This document shows, piece after piece, positions 15,390-23,895 of a stretch of DNA of 27,661 nucleotides. The DNA is from a virus, in the IMG/VR virus record IMGVR_UViG_3300044844_000549, positions 1-27,661 of that record. The stretch is one strand, 5' to 3'. Numbering within the stretch: position 1 is the stretch's first letter; the number at the start of each line of letters is the position of its first letter. The notes under the pieces were generated by a model. That model worked only from the letters and a program-made list of their open reading frames with translations. It searched no databases and had not been told where the DNA came from. The position numbers were made by a program, and so were the translations under genes.

Positions 15390-16928
15390 CTACTTACGGT
15401 ACTTGACGAGCAAGGCCACGAACTTCGCGTAGCGCGCACGACCCTCACGTGAGGTGTCTGCCGCCAGTTGCTTCGATGCCTCGATGATGTCGCTGACCGG
15501 ATCACCTGAATCCGGCATGTCGTACCCGAGAGCCGACACTTCATCGCGAAGTTCGGCATACTGCTTCCTATCCTCTTCGGTAATGATCCCGGTAATGGCT
15601 TCGGTCTGTTGAGCAGAAGCCTCGCTGCGACGAGCGCCAGCCAGAGCACCCGCCGCACGGGCACGCTCCGACGCCAACTTCGCCTGCTGCATTTCCGTAG
15701 CCTGTGCCTGCTCTTCGCGGCCAGCCTGAATGCGGGCCATTCCGCCAAGCGTCCGCTGCCGCGTCGGATCCGTGGCTGGCGATGCCTCAAGAGCCGGGGC
15801 GTTGGCGTACTGCATGCCCATTTCCTGCGTGGGGCCATAGATGGGACGCATCCCCCCACCGCCCGTCGATGCCATCACAGCAGGTCCAAGACGCTGGGCA
15901 ATGTACTTGGCCGCAATGTCACGGTCTGCCGGATTCCATGGCCGACCCCAGCCGACCTGCCTCGTCATCTCCTCCGCTCGCTGTGCTAGCGTGGGAATTC
16001 GGAGTTCCGGCGGCATGGCCTCGATCGCATCGCGACCAAGGTCAGAGATGGCCATGTCGGCCATGCTGATCAACGCATTGCTGTTCCCGGTCGTCATGTA
16101 GTACGACGGGAATGCAGCCGCACCGACAACCGAACCGTCCGGAGGCGCATACACACCAAACTGCTGAAGGTTCAGCAACTTGATTCGCAAGTGCTGGTCC
16201 ATCTGCGCCTTGTAGTAGTCCGGGATGGAGTCATCGGACATGACACCTTCCAACTGACTGGTGTACTGGTCGGTCTTGTAGTTGACGAACGACTCTGCCT
16301 GCATGCGCGCCACCTCAAGATTGGTGGCATTCACGCGCTGGGTCATGGCTTGGATGACGGAATCATCCTTGGCCTGCACTCGCGCATACATCTCCTGAAC
16401 TGCCGTGTACGCGCCCTGCGGATCACGCTCAAGTGCGCTCTCCGCAAACATATTGAAGCCCGGGGCATAGGCTTCCAGTTCCTGCGCCATCTGGCGGATA
16501 GGGGCGCGCAGCCTGTCGGCGTCACGCTTCTTTCGCATCTGCATGGCCATGCCGATACGAGCCTGCGAACGCTGCTGAAGTGCCGCAAGCCACTGCTGTT
16601 CCGAAAGACGAATTGCCTGACGCTGTCCGGCCTTGTCGGTGAACAACACAGCAGGCGTTCCGTCTGGCATCGTGCCAAAGTCAAGAGCCTCAAGACCCGT
16701 GTAGTACCCGTTCTCCAGCCCCTGCTCAACAGCACCGAAAGTACCGTATGGAGCAATCTCACGCGAACCACGCGGGTCGAGTGCCGACTGCTTCAGCAGT
16801 TCGTCGTCCATCAGCGGATCCGGCTGCTCGGCCTGTTGTGGAGCCGCAGCAAAGCCCTCATTCGGACGAAGCGTCAGCGGAGGCTGGTTGGCGAAGTTCG
16901 TAGGCTGTGGATTGGGGAACGCGCTCAT
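15390..16928 (-). CDS. Internal virion protein, 512 aa
   Basis: The product is rich in Gln, Ala and Met, with a Pro/Asn-rich N-terminus (first 40 residues) and several helical stretches. The C-terminal third has a strongly charged helix (about 415-450) rich in E, A, R and Q, probably coiled coil. No enzymatic motif is seen. Its place between two smaller internal virion-type genes and the giant ejection protein suggests the middle ejection protein, comparable in position to T7 gp15, although no sequence similarity to gp15 can be claimed. The ATG overlaps the previous stop as TAATG with a weak Shine-Dalgarno, so translation is probably coupled. Confidence 0.65.
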   Translation of the reverse strand: MSAFPNPQPTNFANQPPLTLRPNEGFAAAPQQAEQPDPLMDDELLKQSALDPRGSREIAPYGTFGAVEQGLENGYYTGLEALDFGTMPDGTPAVLFTDKAGQRQAIRLSEQQWLAALQQRSQARIGMAMQMRKKRDADRLRAPIRQMAQELEAYAPGFNMFAESALERDPQGAYTAVQEMYARVQAKDDSVIQAMTQRVNATNLEVARMQAESFVNYKTDQYTSQLEGVMSDDSIPDYYKAQMDQHLRIKLLNLQQFGVYAPPDGSVVGAAAFPSYYMTTGNSNALISMADMAISDLGRDAIEAMPPELRIPTLAQRAEEMTRQVGWGRPWNPADRDIAAKYIAQRLGPAVMASTGGGGMRPIYGPTQEMGMQYANAPALEASPATDPTRQRTLGGMARIQAGREEQAQATEMQQAKLASERARAAGALAGARRSEASAQQTEAITGIITEEDRKQYAELRDEVSALGYDMPDSGDPVSDIIEASKQLAADTSREGRARYAKFVALLVKYRK

Positions 16929-17410
16929 TACTTCACCAGTCCAAGAGTGCGAGCGGCTGCGGTCTGCCCGTAACCGATCTTGATTCCGAACGGCTCCTCT
17001 GCCTGCTTCTCCGTGGCTCTTGGCGCAATGCCAGCAACCATGCCGCCGATGTCAGGCATGACCGATGCGCGCTCCGCCTGCGAACGGTAGATATCTTCCT
17101 CTGCCTGCGACTTGGCCATCATGTCCGCGACGCTTCGCTGGGTGGCCTGTTCGGCCCGGAACGCCATGACAGGAGCGTCGAGTTTGGCCTGAAGACCCTG
17201 CGTCGATCCAAGAATGGCCCCAGCAAACGAACTGTATTCGTTGCCCGGCTGATATGCAGCAAGACCCGTGGCAAGCCCACGAAGGTAGTTGCCAGCAAAC
17301 TGCGCGGTTCCAGACAGGAACGAATCCCAGCCAGACTTCGACTTGGCTTCAACCTGTGGAAGCGTCTGAAATGCCGCACGGGCTCCAAGACCTGCCTGAA
17401 ACATACTCAT
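16928..17410 (-). CDS. Small internal virion protein, 160 aa
   Basis: The product has a hydrophobic, Gly/Ala-rich central segment (around AGNYLRGLATGLAAY, residues 38-52) flanked by helical, charged parts, a pattern common in small ejection proteins that meet membranes. No family is recognised. The ATG overlaps the previous stop (TAATG) and has an excellent GGAGGAGG upstream, implying high expression. It is flanked by other virion genes in the same orientation with overlapping ends, so it is probably assembled into the particle in several copies. Confidence 0.6.
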   Translation of the reverse strand: MSMFQAGLGARAAFQTLPQVEAKSKSGWDSFLSGTAQFAGNYLRGLATGLAAYQPGNEYSSFAGAILGSTQGLQAKLDAPVMAFRAEQATQRSVADMMAKSQAEEDIYRSQAERASVMPDIGGMVAGIAPRATEKQAEEPFGIKIGYGQTAAARTLGLVK

Positions 17411-18219
17411 TACTGACCTCCTCCAAAGGCTCGTCCAAACGGCGAAAGCGCCTGCCCAAACCCACCGCCGATTCCTTCGGCAAGCGCACCAATTCCAGCG
17501 CCGAACAGAGCACCACCAAAGGCATTGCCAGCAGCCATGTCCTGTTGCGCCTTATTCATTTCTGCGGCATACCGCGCATCAATAGGACGAGTCATAAACC
17601 CAAGACTCGATTGAAGTTGCGCCGCCCGAGCAGCCTGCGCCGCCGTGGTGTATTGCTGATACTGTCCACTCTGATATTGCGCCGATCCAAGGCCAGCCGC
17701 AAACAGGCTCTGGGCACCCTGCTGTTCCATCTGTGCAAGCGCAGATGCCTGTGCCATCTGGGCCGATGCAAGCGTCTGTGCATACTGCTCCTGCACGGCT
17801 CCTGCCTGAAGTGCGCCCTGCGCCGCCACAGCATTGACTGCTGCCTGACCAAATGTGGTGTTAGAAAGACCAGTCAGCATTCCGCTGACTTGCTGTCGCG
17901 CAACCGATAGGTCAGTTTGCTGCTTGAGTAGCGCAAGCGTTGCATCGCGCCCGCTCGCAAGCGTCTGATACGCCTCCTGCCCCGCCGCACGAAACGCCTC
18001 GCGGGATTGCGCCATTAGGCTGCTGTACTTACCCACAGCATCGTTATATGCCTGTGAGTAAACCTGCGCGTTGGCGGTCCGTTCCTTTAGAAACTGATCA
18101 ATGATTTTGCCATACTCGGCGTCCGAATATGTTCGTACACCAGCATAAGCCCTTTCCATCTTTTTGATGGCTTCCCCATAGTCCGTTTCTCCACCAAACA
18201 AGTTGCTGAAGAGGCCCAT
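17410..18219 (-). CDS. Internal virion protein (T7 gp14-like in position and composition), 269 aa
   Basis: The protein starts MGLFSNLFGG, is rich in Ala, Gln and Tyr, and ends with a Gly-rich hydrophobic segment (about 228-269, AFGGALFGAGIGAL and following). This N-terminal amphipathic start plus Gly-rich tail is typical of small podovirus ejection proteins that help form a channel through the envelope. The middle is a long Ala/Gln helix. The ATG overlaps the nozzle gene stop as ATGA, with AAGGGA about 9 nt upstream. The role comes from composition and position; no catalytic motif is present. Confidence 0.65.
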   Translation of the reverse strand: MGLFSNLFGGETDYGEAIKKMERAYAGVRTYSDAEYGKIIDQFLKERTANAQVYSQAYNDAVGKYSSLMAQSREAFRAAGQEAYQTLASGRDATLALLKQQTDLSVARQQVSGMLTGLSNTTFGQAAVNAVAAQGALQAGAVQEQYAQTLASAQMAQASALAQMEQQGAQSLFAAGLGSAQYQSGQYQQYTTAAQAARAAQLQSSLGFMTRPIDARYAAEMNKAQQDMAAGNAFGGALFGAGIGALAEGIGGGFGQALSPFGRAFGGGQ

Positions 18220-20372
18220 CAGTACGTTCCCTTCACATTTTTTGTGTGCTGCATAGCATCTACAAGCACAGCCATTCGCTCAAGTGCCCACGGTACACCA
18301 TTACTTTCCAAACGCACATAGGCCGATTGCTCGCGAACTCGACAACGCAATGCGTCATTTCGTCCCGGGATCAAGGTTCCAAGGTTTGTGCGTGTAGCGG
18401 TCTCATATACAGCAGAACTCACAAGTAGCCGGGGCGCAACGATGTCACTCGGAAGCAAAAAGTTGTTGTCCCGTTCTTCAGATCGGTATAAATATGTTCC
18501 AGATGGCGTTTGTGCTGATGTATTGCCAAATGTTTCGTCGCGTCGAAATTGCGACTCAACACTCCCAACTGTTGGAAGGTGTTCCAAATACCAATCGTAA
18601 GTCGGCGTACCCGGCGTGGTATTACGAAATCGATTCGTAGTTTTTGCGTAAGTACGGTCGCCCGGATCCGTAATCAACGAATCAGCAGTGTTGTAAGTTC
18701 CAGCAATTTCGGCATCAAACAACAGATCAAGTGCCTGATCTACTGCGGTACTCCACACCGTATTTGGAGCGCCACAGTCATACGTTGCTGTTGGTGTAAA
18801 AGCAAGATGAGATCCACCATCTACAACAACAAGTGGGTACAACGGATCGAACTGAACCGTTACCGATGCAATATTTGCTCCAATGGCCTCTTCGGCTGTT
18901 TGACCAGACAAAATCGTCGCAACTGGTCCCGTAAGTTGCTGGACTGGTGTTGAAAAGATTGGATTTTCAATAGGAGAATCCATTGACAATTCAACTCTTA
19001 CATCACGAATCATCACTTGTCCAAGCGAAGGTTCGACAACAGGTCCAAGAGTGAGCACGCTATACACGCGCCTTACCGCAGCAAGGGCGTTGGTAACTGA
19101 AAATTCTGCCGCTGCTCCTTTGTAGCCAACAGCGGCTTGGCCATCTACTCCAGACACAAGATCACGATCAAACCACGCAATGAATCCGTTGCTGCTTCCG
19201 AACGCGATAAGCGGAGATCGAGCATCTCCAAATGGAAATTCTCCACAAACAGTTGGGGCAGCAAATGATGTCCAGCCAGTACTCCACGGCCAAAACGAAT
19301 CAGTTGTTTGGTTGTAAATTAGGTGAACACTTGAATTCGGCTGGTCTGTTCGCGATAACACCAAATATATGTTTTGCGCTTCGGCGTCGAATCCAAGCGA
19401 GCAATTGAGATTCTCAAACGACTGCTGTTGAAAAAATGTATCAAGTCTTCCGCCAGTAACGCGATTTGACTGCGTGACTTGAAAGTCGTTTGGACGAACC
19501 CGATACAGCCCATCTTGCGCAAGCATGTACATGGTCTGCGAATCGCTTGCACACCATGCGTTCGCACTAACAATTCCTACTGATCGAGACAATTCGATGA
19601 TGCGTGCTGTATCAATTACAGGATCTGCTGTGAGATACGAAATGGAATGTCTGCCAGCAAACATAAGTCCTGATTCACCAACTGGAATCAATGCGACAAT
19701 TGGTTCACCGGGAACTCCAAACCGCGTTGAAGACGCCCCCGCTACGGCGTCGTGAATATTGCCAGCACTTGGGTGCCAATCATCCGGGTTATTGATGTGA
19801 CTCAAAAACCAATTATTTGGCGACGCCTTTACGCCAGACAAAGCCAAGCGTCCGCCAAATCGCACCAATAGCGTTGCATAATCACCAGCCGAACCAACGT
19901 TTGCATATGGTCCAGTCCAATCAACAACCGTCGGAGAAGATGCCGTAATATCAATTTTGCGATACCTTGCCCCGTCTGCAAAGTAGCAAAACTGTCCAAA
20001 TACGGCTGCTCCAATTGATCCAGTGCTATTCATCGCGGCCAGCGCGCCGCGACCGCAATGTTGTTTTGTCCCGCCATTGTCAATTACATAGACCTCTCCT
20101 CCAGCAACAACAACACATCGCTGCGTCAGCGTCCCGCTAACGTATGCGTCTGCGCGAAGTATCACCTGCACCTGCCGTGTTATGGCCGTTGGGGTGTCGT
20201 TGAATGTGTACGCGCCAAGCAGCGGTTTGCGTTTTCCTAGCCGAAGTTTTCCCTTGAATGTGTCGTACGGAACAACATTCATGCATTCGGATGTAAACCC
20301 GGCAAGCAGCGACGAATATCCAGCATCGATGCTGATTCCGCGATACGGAATTGCGACTTGGTTATACGGCAT
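18219..20372 (-). CDS. Tail tube / nozzle-like beta-propeller protein, 717 aa
   Basis: The protein is beta-rich throughout. Its N-terminus NVVPYDTFKGKLRLGKRK resembles phage tail tubular B or nozzle proteins. Characteristic blocks follow: RFGGRLALSG with SHINNPDDWHP (about 175-205), PIVALIPVGESGLMFAGRHSISYL (about 222-246), and later repeats of the form MYMLAQDGLYRV. Such proteins form the distal tail tube below the adaptor (T7 gp12 or P22 gp10 type of role). The ATG overlaps the stop of the tail fibre as TAATG, with little Shine-Dalgarno, so it is probably coupled. Base composition is clearly more AT-rich than in the internal virion genes. Confidence 0.75.
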   Translation of the reverse strand: MPYNQVAIPYRGISIDAGYSSLLAGFTSECMNVVPYDTFKGKLRLGKRKPLLGAYTFNDTPTAITRQVQVILRADAYVSGTLTQRCVVVAGGEVYVIDNGGTKQHCGRGALAAMNSTGSIGAAVFGQFCYFADGARYRKIDITASSPTVVDWTGPYANVGSAGDYATLLVRFGGRLALSGVKASPNNWFLSHINNPDDWHPSAGNIHDAVAGASSTRFGVPGEPIVALIPVGESGLMFAGRHSISYLTADPVIDTARIIELSRSVGIVSANAWCASDSQTMYMLAQDGLYRVRPNDFQVTQSNRVTGGRLDTFFQQQSFENLNCSLGFDAEAQNIYLVLSRTDQPNSSVHLIYNQTTDSFWPWSTGWTSFAAPTVCGEFPFGDARSPLIAFGSSNGFIAWFDRDLVSGVDGQAAVGYKGAAAEFSVTNALAAVRRVYSVLTLGPVVEPSLGQVMIRDVRVELSMDSPIENPIFSTPVQQLTGPVATILSGQTAEEAIGANIASVTVQFDPLYPLVVVDGGSHLAFTPTATYDCGAPNTVWSTAVDQALDLLFDAEIAGTYNTADSLITDPGDRTYAKTTNRFRNTTPGTPTYDWYLEHLPTVGSVESQFRRDETFGNTSAQTPSGTYLYRSEERDNNFLLPSDIVAPRLLVSSAVYETATRTNLGTLIPGRNDALRCRVREQSAYVRLESNGVPWALERMAVLVDAMQHTKNVKGTY

Positions 20373-21424
20373 TACGCGGTTCTAATAGCAAAGATCAATC
20401 GATCAACACCGCTGTTTACAACGTGAATAGTCCACGTTCCACTCGCAGGCCGAAGATAATAAATTCCCGCAGCATTCACCTTTGACCACCCAAGTAACGG
20501 GAAAGCACCAAATTGCTCTACAGCAGTAGCATTTCCAGTATTGAACGCCGTTGAAGCAGTGGTAACACCAACTAGGTGCCCTTGCGTGGTGTTTCCTGAA
20601 TTCACAGGGCAGTTGAAAATTGTGAACCCATGCACCTGATCTTTAGCAACAAATACTTGTGTGATCGTTGATGTTGCTACTTCAGTAAGTCCCAACGTCG
20701 TTCGTTGCGCGGCAGTGTCCGCATCATCTATCAATGCCCGACCTGCCGATGTGCATGTGATCTCTTCCACCACACCAGCGCCAGCGGTGCTCCTTCCGAG
20801 CAACCTGTCTGTAGCACTTACGTTTTGAATCTTGGCGTACGTGACGTTTGAGTTCGTGATCTTTGCCGTAGTAATGGCCAAATCGCGAATGTGATCCGTC
20901 GTGACCGCACGATTGGCGTCCGTTGACGCGTCATCGCGCAACTTGTCTGCGGTCACTGAATCATTAGCAAGTTGTGCTGTTGCAACAGATCCGTCGTGGT
21001 TCGACAAAGCAACCCACGTTGTATAGTTCGTACCATCCCAAGCACGAGAAAAGACACGCTGTGTCTTTGTAGAAAACAATACTTGCGTAATGTTTCCACT
21101 AGAAATGCGAGTGACAATTAGCACTCCCGGGGCGTCTGATGCAGGAGTCCAGCCGGATGGCACATTGGTGACGACCGCAGCCAACACCTCATATCGACCC
21201 TGCGCTCGATAGCCAGTTCCGTTTAGGTCCGTACCAGCACCAGTGATCTGCGGATAGGTCGCACGCGAATACGCCAAAGAGTTCCACGCTAGCGTCCCAT
21301 CACCAATCTTGAAGTTGCCAGTATCGGTTTCAAACCCAATCTCCCCACCCAGCAACACCGGGTTATTTGCGGGGTTTGCCCAGTCGGCGGCGAGGCCACG
21401 GCGGATCTGCAACTTGATTGCCAT
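20372..21424 (-). CDS. Tail fibre with Mtd_N-type N-terminal domain, 350 aa
   Basis: The first ~50 residues (IKLQIRRGLAADW, then VLLGGEIGFETDTGNFKIGDGT) match the particle-anchoring N-terminal domain found in the BPP-1 major tropism determinant and many fibres. The middle (about 145-230) carries fibre-type repeats such as LANDSVTADKLRDD, ITTAKITNSNVTYAKI and DRLLGRSTAG. The C-terminus is beta-rich and ends VDRLIFAIRTA; it does not look like a C-type lectin variable domain, and no reverse transcriptase gene is near. It probably binds the host receptor. The ATG has AGGAA 8 nt upstream. It lies between the lysis-type cluster and the nozzle-like gene. Confidence 0.8.
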   Translation of the reverse strand: MAIKLQIRRGLAADWANPANNPVLLGGEIGFETDTGNFKIGDGTLAWNSLAYSRATYPQITGAGTDLNGTGYRAQGRYEVLAAVVTNVPSGWTPASDAPGVLIVTRISSGNITQVLFSTKTQRVFSRAWDGTNYTTWVALSNHDGSVATAQLANDSVTADKLRDDASTDANRAVTTDHIRDLAITTAKITNSNVTYAKIQNVSATDRLLGRSTAGAGVVEEITCTSAGRALIDDADTAAQRTTLGLTEVATSTITQVFVAKDQVHGFTIFNCPVNSGNTTQGHLVGVTTASTAFNTGNATAVEQFGAFPLLGWSKVNAAGIYYLRPASGTWTIHVVNSGVDRLIFAIRTA

Positions 21425-21440
21425 GAGAGTTTCCTGTCAA

Positions 21441-21554
21441 TCAGAACTTCTTGCCATACTTGCGCGACACCAGAACGCCTGCGCCAAATCCGACCACGCC
21501 GAGAAGCAGGGCGAAGAACACCGAACCGAGAAACGAAGAGGCATCAGCGAGCAT
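21441..21554 (-). CDS. Tiny one-TM membrane protein, 37 aa
   Basis: Starting at the ATG at 21554 the peptide reads MLADASSFLGSVFFALLLGV and continues to a basic end, SRKYGKKF. It has one transmembrane helix (about 8-29) with the C-terminus predicted to be cytoplasmic. I prefer this start because AAGAAGG lies 9 nt upstream; an ATG at 21563 is too close to that motif. The gene overlaps the preceding lipoprotein gene by 11 bp. Size, charge and place next to a spanin-like gene suggest a holin-type or lysis accessory protein, but no family is recognised. Confidence 0.55.
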   Translation of the reverse strand: MLADASSFLGSVFFALLLGVVGFGAGVLVSRKYGKKF

Positions 21555-22041
21555 GTCTTGCATCCTTCTTTCGTGCCGCCCGAGCCTTCGTAAAGGCCGA
21601 GTTGAATTCGGGGTCTGATGCGCGGCGGGCGGCGATGTACTCCCGCGCATTCTCCTTGTGATGCGGATCAAGCATGTCGGCAGCAAGTTCGGCGTCCTGT
21701 CGCTTGGCCCGTGGGATCCACCCTAGAGCCATGCGAATGGCCTGACCAATTCCTGTCTGCCACAGAATCACGACGGCAGCAACCGCAACGACCGCGATGA
21801 TGGCCCACTCCAGCGTGATCAACCACTGCGGAACCTTGTCCTCGATGGACGGGATCTCCTTGTGGATGGCCTGCGCCAAGGTGTAGATGCGTTCGGATCC
21901 ATCAATCACGGTCTGGTCTCCAGTCTCATTCCCGTGGTCCGCGAGCGCACGCGCCTCCGACTGGATGGTCGATGCGTTCGTGCCAATCCGCTTGCTCGCG
22001 GAGCACCCACATAAGACGAGGCTAGTTGCGAGATACCTCAA
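21544..22041 (-). CDS. Lipoprotein with second membrane anchor, unimolecular-spanin-like
   Basis: From the TTG at 22041 the product is 165 aa, starting MRYLATSLVLCGC: a short signal peptide with a lipobox-like L-C-G-C (Cys13). A ~65-residue polar region follows, then a transmembrane helix (about 79-96, WAIIAVVAVAAVVILW), a basic RAKR and a ~55-residue charged tail. Lipid anchor plus inner-membrane helix in one chain is the layout of unimolecular spanins such as T1 gp11, which join inner and outer membranes at lysis. The cytoplasmic tail is longer than usual. I chose the third in-frame TTG because GAGG lies 6 nt upstream; TTGs at 22062 and 22053 are alternatives. It overlaps both neighbours. 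The role is inferred. Confidence 0.6.
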   Translation of the reverse strand: MRYLATSLVLCGCSASKRIGTNASTIQSEARALADHGNETGDQTVIDGSERIYTLAQAIHKEIPSIEDKVPQWLITLEWAIIAVVAVAAVVILWQTGIGQAIRMALGWIPRAKRQDAELAADMLDPHHKENAREYIAARRASDPEFNSAFTKARAARKKDARHAR

Positions 22042-22225
22042 TCTTCGCCTCAATCTTGGCAAGCCTGTCAGACAACGACTCCTGTTGCGTCACGACCCGC
22101 ATGAGCAGACGGTCGTGGTGGATGAATGCAGCCAAGACCCCACTGCTGACGGCCACGACAATGCCGACAATTGCAATCCAGTCTCTGGAAGACAAACGCA
22201 CCACGTTATCTCGTTCAATCGTCAT
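22022..22225 (-). CDS. Small membrane protein, one TM plus coiled coil, 67 aa
   Basis: The product begins with a charged cytoplasmic segment, then one TM helix (about 17-35, WIAIVGIVVAVSSGVLAAF), then a helical tail with heptad-like spacing (LLMRVVTQQESLSDRLAKIEAKI). It could be a holin-type protein or an inner-membrane spanin-like partner, although the ~30-residue tail is too short to cross the periplasm alone. The ATG has only a weak upstream motif (AAAG). The 3' end overlaps the lipoprotein gene. The cluster position supports a lysis role; the exact function is open. Confidence 0.6.
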   Translation of the reverse strand: MTIERDNVVRLSSRDWIAIVGIVVAVSSGVLAAFIHHDRLLMRVVTQQESLSDRLAKIEAKIEVSRN

Positions 22226-22231
22226 CTTGCT

Positions 22232-22846
22232 TTAGACAAAATCGTTGGTTTGAGTCGGTTCAGGAAACACCCGAATGCTATTTGGTTGGGAGATGGATTG
22301 ATATAGGTCCATGTCTTCCGCATAATGGTCGGCCACCAGCGTTTTTTCTTCCTCAGTCAACACTGGCTTTGGACGAACCGCGATATTGCACTCCGGAAAC
22401 TCATCAAGATCCAGAAGTTCTGCCATCTCATTGACATGTTCTGGAAACCGGAATAAATGGGTTTCGCCACGGCAATTATTGATTTGCTTGGCAAAGTGAA
22501 TGTCTTTGGAAAACACAAAGTTGCGTCGCGGAGTTTGTATGACAGCGCCATTCAACAGCGAATTCAACGCCATCTCTACCGTCACATTGAAGTGCGCTAC
22601 GCCGCTGCAAAATCTGTCGATCGGATTGCGAATTCCAATGACAACAGGTCGGAATGGTTGCGTTCGTTGTGGGCACAGCGAGTGCCACTGCACGTGTTGC
22701 AGCGTTTTCCCTTCCGGGTAATGCCCATTCACAATCGATTGATAGACCACAGGATGCCACCGCTTGATGATTGCGATCACCATGCTGCTGCTTCCCGCCT
22801 TTGCGTTGAGCGGAACCATGAATGGACCTGCATCAAAGTATGTCAT
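22232..22846 (-). CDS. Sulfotransferase-family protein (PAPS-dependent type), 204 aa
   Basis: Translation from the ATG at 22846, which overlaps the previous stop as ATGA, gives 204 aa. An earlier in-frame start at 23065 would add a low-complexity basic stretch lying inside the upstream gene. The N-terminal motif PLNAKAGSSSM (12-22) is a 5'-phosphosulfate-binding loop (K16, S19-S21). VVIGIRNPIDRFCSG (68-82) is the 3'-phosphate motif with R73 and S81. The end has the usual HYAEDMDLYQSI pattern. The family transfers sulfate from PAPS to sugars, tyrosine or other acceptors. In a cluster of virion surface genes it might modify the particle, or the host surface to block superinfection. The substrate cannot be read from the sequence. 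Confidence 0.75.
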   Translation of the reverse strand: MTYFDAGPFMVPLNAKAGSSSMVIAIIKRWHPVVYQSIVNGHYPEGKTLQHVQWHSLCPQRTQPFRPVVIGIRNPIDRFCSGVAHFNVTVEMALNSLLNGAVIQTPRRNFVFSKDIHFAKQINNCRGETHLFRFPEHVNEMAELLDLDEFPECNIAVRPKPVLTEEEKTLVADHYAEDMDLYQSISQPNSIRVFPEPTQTNDFV

Positions 22847-23895
22847 GTCGTTAGAACCACATATCCCTTCGCGGTAGCAATGGATGGCGTGCAGGTCGCT
22901 GCGCCGGGATTGGTTGCGACATGGATAATTGGAGTTCCGATTGGCGCTGTAACGGGAAGTAGGTCTGCAAAAATCTTGTCGATTGCAGCCGCGCCAAGTT
23001 GATTTAGACGTAGATCGAGGGCTGGTGTAGGTGTGGATCCGTACTTGCCGTCTGTTGGACGACATCCAACCATGTCTACAGTTGTCAGATTGTTGTTAGA
23101 GAGAGAAATCTGACTTGCATATTCGCAATTCCTCAAACTGATGTCGCCCAGCGATGCGTTGCCCATAATGTAAAGTTGTCGCACATTTGTGTTGTCGCAC
23201 AACACTGTGTGTACAAGTGGATTGCTAACCACGTTGAGTGTGCCACCCGGGGACTGGTAATCAATCTGACGCGCGTTGACAGTTGTCAACGCGGTATTAC
23301 TTGCAATGTAGATGTTCGATATGTTGGATTGCCAACTCAAATCCATCTCTACGGCATCCGTGTTCACCGCAGACAATGCAGTGAATTTTACCGCATCAAG
23401 ACGTTGCCATAATCCGTTGACTTGCAGGAGCCCGCACACAAACGGATCATCTGGAAGTAACAGTACGGTATTTGACGAATTGATTACGACGCTGAGTGCT
23501 GTTGAATTATTCGCAAATGCACGCACGTCAAGTTCAGTGGCATTCGTCGGAACGCTGATATCAGACAACTCACCAAACTTTCCTCCTAGTGCATTGGAGG
23601 ACATTATGGTTACTGGCTTTTTTCCGGCGGGAGCGCCACTCAATGATTTTGCGAAGGTGATGTTTACCAGCGGGTTTCCACTACCTTGTAAAGAGGTAGT
23701 GTTGTCCCAGAACGTAGCAAAGCCATAACCCGTGTTTGATTTTGCCGTTATCGTCAGGGTGCCAGCAACATTATTCGCTGACACAAGTGCTTCGCCAGTT
23801 CTTGCTGGAAGCGTGAATGTGGCGCGCGCCTGACGCTCTCTGAGCATTTGGCGAGCACCGGAGTCGTTTGGAGTTCCACGAATTCTAAATCGCAT
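22843..23895 (-). CDS. Virion protein with leucine-rich-repeat-like region, 350 aa
   Basis: The first part (about 30-170) is beta-rich with Ig- or tail-fibre-like character. Residues ~175-290 form successive short units of LRR type: VEMDLSWQSNISNIYIASN, LTTVNARQI, LNVVSNPLVHTVLCDN, VRQLYIMGNASLGDISLRN, ISLSNNNLTTVDMVGC and LDLRLNQLGAAAIDKIFADL. Such solenoids usually bind proteins or glycans, so a receptor-binding or host-surface role is plausible. The ATG overlaps the preceding stop (TAATG), with GGGGA upstream; the gene ends overlapping the sulfotransferase start. The codon and base composition is AT-richer than in the capsid genes. The exact family is not recognised. Confidence 0.65.
   Translation of the reverse strand: MRFRIRGTPNDSGARQMLRERQARATFTLPARTGEALVSANNVAGTLTITAKSNTGYGFATFWDNTTSLQGSGNPLVNITFAKSLSGAPAGKKPVTIMSSNALGGKFGELSDISVPTNATELDVRAFANNSTALSVVINSSNTVLLLPDDPFVCGLLQVNGLWQRLDAVKFTALSAVNTDAVEMDLSWQSNISNIYIASNTALTTVNARQIDYQSPGGTLNVVSNPLVHTVLCDNTNVRQLYIMGNASLGDISLRNCEYASQISLSNNNLTTVDMVGCRPTDGKYGSTPTPALDLRLNQLGAAAIDKIFADLLPVTAPIGTPIIHVATNPGAATCTPSIATAKGYVVLTT

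Noticed and set aside
22847-23065. Longer N-terminus for the sulfotransferase
   Set aside because: The extra 73 residues lie within the upstream gene and read as basic low-complexity sequence; the ATGA overlap at 22843-22846 is the better start.
20372-23895. Diversity-generating retroelement with variable repeats
   Set aside because: No reverse transcriptase frame, no long repeat pair and no lectin-type variable end were found in the window.
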